Below are positions 63,541 to 64,000 of a stretch of DNA of 64,000 bases, piece by piece. Position 1 is the first letter of the stretch. The number at the start of each line of letters is the position of its first letter. The position numbers and the translations under genes are program-made. This stretch comes from Anaeromyxobacter dehalogenans 2CP-C (GTDB taxonomy: Bacteria; Myxococcota; Myxococcia; Myxococcales; Anaeromyxobacteraceae), in the NCBI RefSeq assembly GCF_000013385.1, contig NC_007760.1, positions 4,624,001 through 4,688,000 on the forward strand, written 5' to 3'. The notes beneath the pieces are model-generated. The model worked only from the letters and a program-made list of their open reading frames with translations. It was not told the origin of the DNA and ran no database searches.

Positions 63541-64000
63541 TCCGCGCCGCGCTCGACGCCCTCTCCACCTGGGCCATCCCGGTGCTGCTGGCGGGCATCC
63601 CGGCGCTGGCGCTCGCCCGCGGCGTGAAGGTCTACCCGGTGTTCGTGGAGGGCGCGAAGGAGGGCTTCGCGACCGCGGTGCGGATCATCCCGGCGCTGGT
63701 GGCCATCTTCGTGGCGCTGGGGATGCTGCGCGCCTCGGGCGCCATGGACGCGGCGGCCGCCGCGCTCGCGCCGGTGACCTCCGCGCTGGGCCTGCCCGCG
63801 AGCGTGCTGCCGCTCGTGCTGGTCCGGCCGCTCTCCGGTGGCGCGGCGCTGGGCGTCGTCGGCGACGTGCTGCGCAGCGAGGGGCCGGACGGCTACGCCG
63901 GGCGGCTCGCCTCGGTGATGGCGGGCTCGACCGAGACCACGTTCTACGTGCTGGCCGTGTACATGGGCGCGGCGGGGATCACCCGCTACCGTCAGGCGCT
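63537..64000 (+). CDS. spmB: Spore maturation protein B-like membrane protein, 3' end missing
   Basis: The reading frame is open from GTG 63537 to the window end, about 154 codons. STWAIPVLLAGIPALALARGVKVYPVFVEGAKEGFATAVRIIPALVAIFVALGMLRASGA contains the family motif KVYPVFVEGAKEGF. VRPLSGGAALGVVGDVL and MAGSTETTFYVLAVYMGAAG (near the end) are conserved in SpmB. It forms a pair with SpmA. The stop lies outside the window. Confidence 0.9.
   Translation, partial: MIRAALDALSTWAIPVLLAGIPALALARGVKVYPVFVEGAKEGFATAVRIIPALVAIFVALGMLRASGAMDAAAAALAPVTSALGLPASVLPLVLVRPLSGGAALGVVGDVLRSEGPDGYAGRLASVMAGSTETTFYVLAVYMGAAGITRYRQA

Overview
The window looks like chromosome of a very GC-rich myxobacterium, most likely Anaeromyxobacter (Myxococcota). 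This rests on the extreme GC content, GTG/TTG starts, 4-base ATGA/GTGA gene overlaps, and families typical of that group: DUF4388, an MshEN-type stand-alone protein, POT peptide transporters, SpmA/SpmB and a large myxobacterial outer-membrane protein. I see no rRNA, tRNA, CRISPR, transposase or prophage. Nearly all sequence is coding.

Layout. 1-2.7 kb: end of an RlmL-like methyltransferase, a secreted protein, a cluster of REP-like hairpins, and an exported thioredoxin/TPR gene whose frame is interrupted by TGA exactly at the first cysteine of its CxxC site, so it is probably a selenoprotein. 2.8-10 kb: an MFS exporter, HNH cassette copy 1, a hotdog protein, two tandem POT transporters, rhodanese, DUF423 and a pterin dehydratase. 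10-17 kb: a metallophosphoesterase, a large carboxypeptidase-regulatory-like protein, a gamma-glutamylcyclotransferase-like protein, a sirtuin, a cobalamin-binding-like protein and ApaG. 17-24 kb: one minus-strand run (DapB-like oxidoreductase, two MaoC-like hydratases, TatT-like and LolA/LolB-like lipoproteins, TolQ/ExbD, MshEN protein). 24-27.5 kb: TlpA-like lipoprotein, DUF4388 protein and HNH cassette copy 2. 27.5-34.8 kb: a penicillin-binding protein, pyruvate phosphate dikinase, a ThiI-like/TusA sulfur-transfer pair and two envelope proteins.

34.9-46.5 kb: a protein with three DsbA-like domains, a GT25 glycosyltransferase, panD, and a complete trpEGDCFBA operon facing a DAHP synthase, so the first step and the tryptophan branch of aromatic synthesis lie together. 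46.6-52 kb: a lipase, small conserved proteins, transaldolase, arabinose-5-phosphate isomerase and a class II aldolase. 52-58 kb: a minus-strand operon argH-lptM-lysA-dapA-dapB-FAH-folK (arginine, lysine/diaminopimelate and folate steps). 58-64 kb: OsmC-like protein, outer-membrane protein, methylmalonyl-CoA epimerase, a transglutaminase-like lipoprotein and spmA/spmB.

The most notable signals are: (i) the in-frame TGA in a WUPTC thioredoxin motif; (ii) a repeated unit of about 1.5 kb (REP hairpin + conserved leader of about 370 bp + HNH endonuclease gene) present twice, each copy placed just after the stop codon of the gene before it; (iii) a family of REP-like hairpins, one of which lies in frame inside an HNH gene; (iv) a trpE gene with no normal start codon in its frame; (v) repeated histone-like basic tails on unrelated enzymes.
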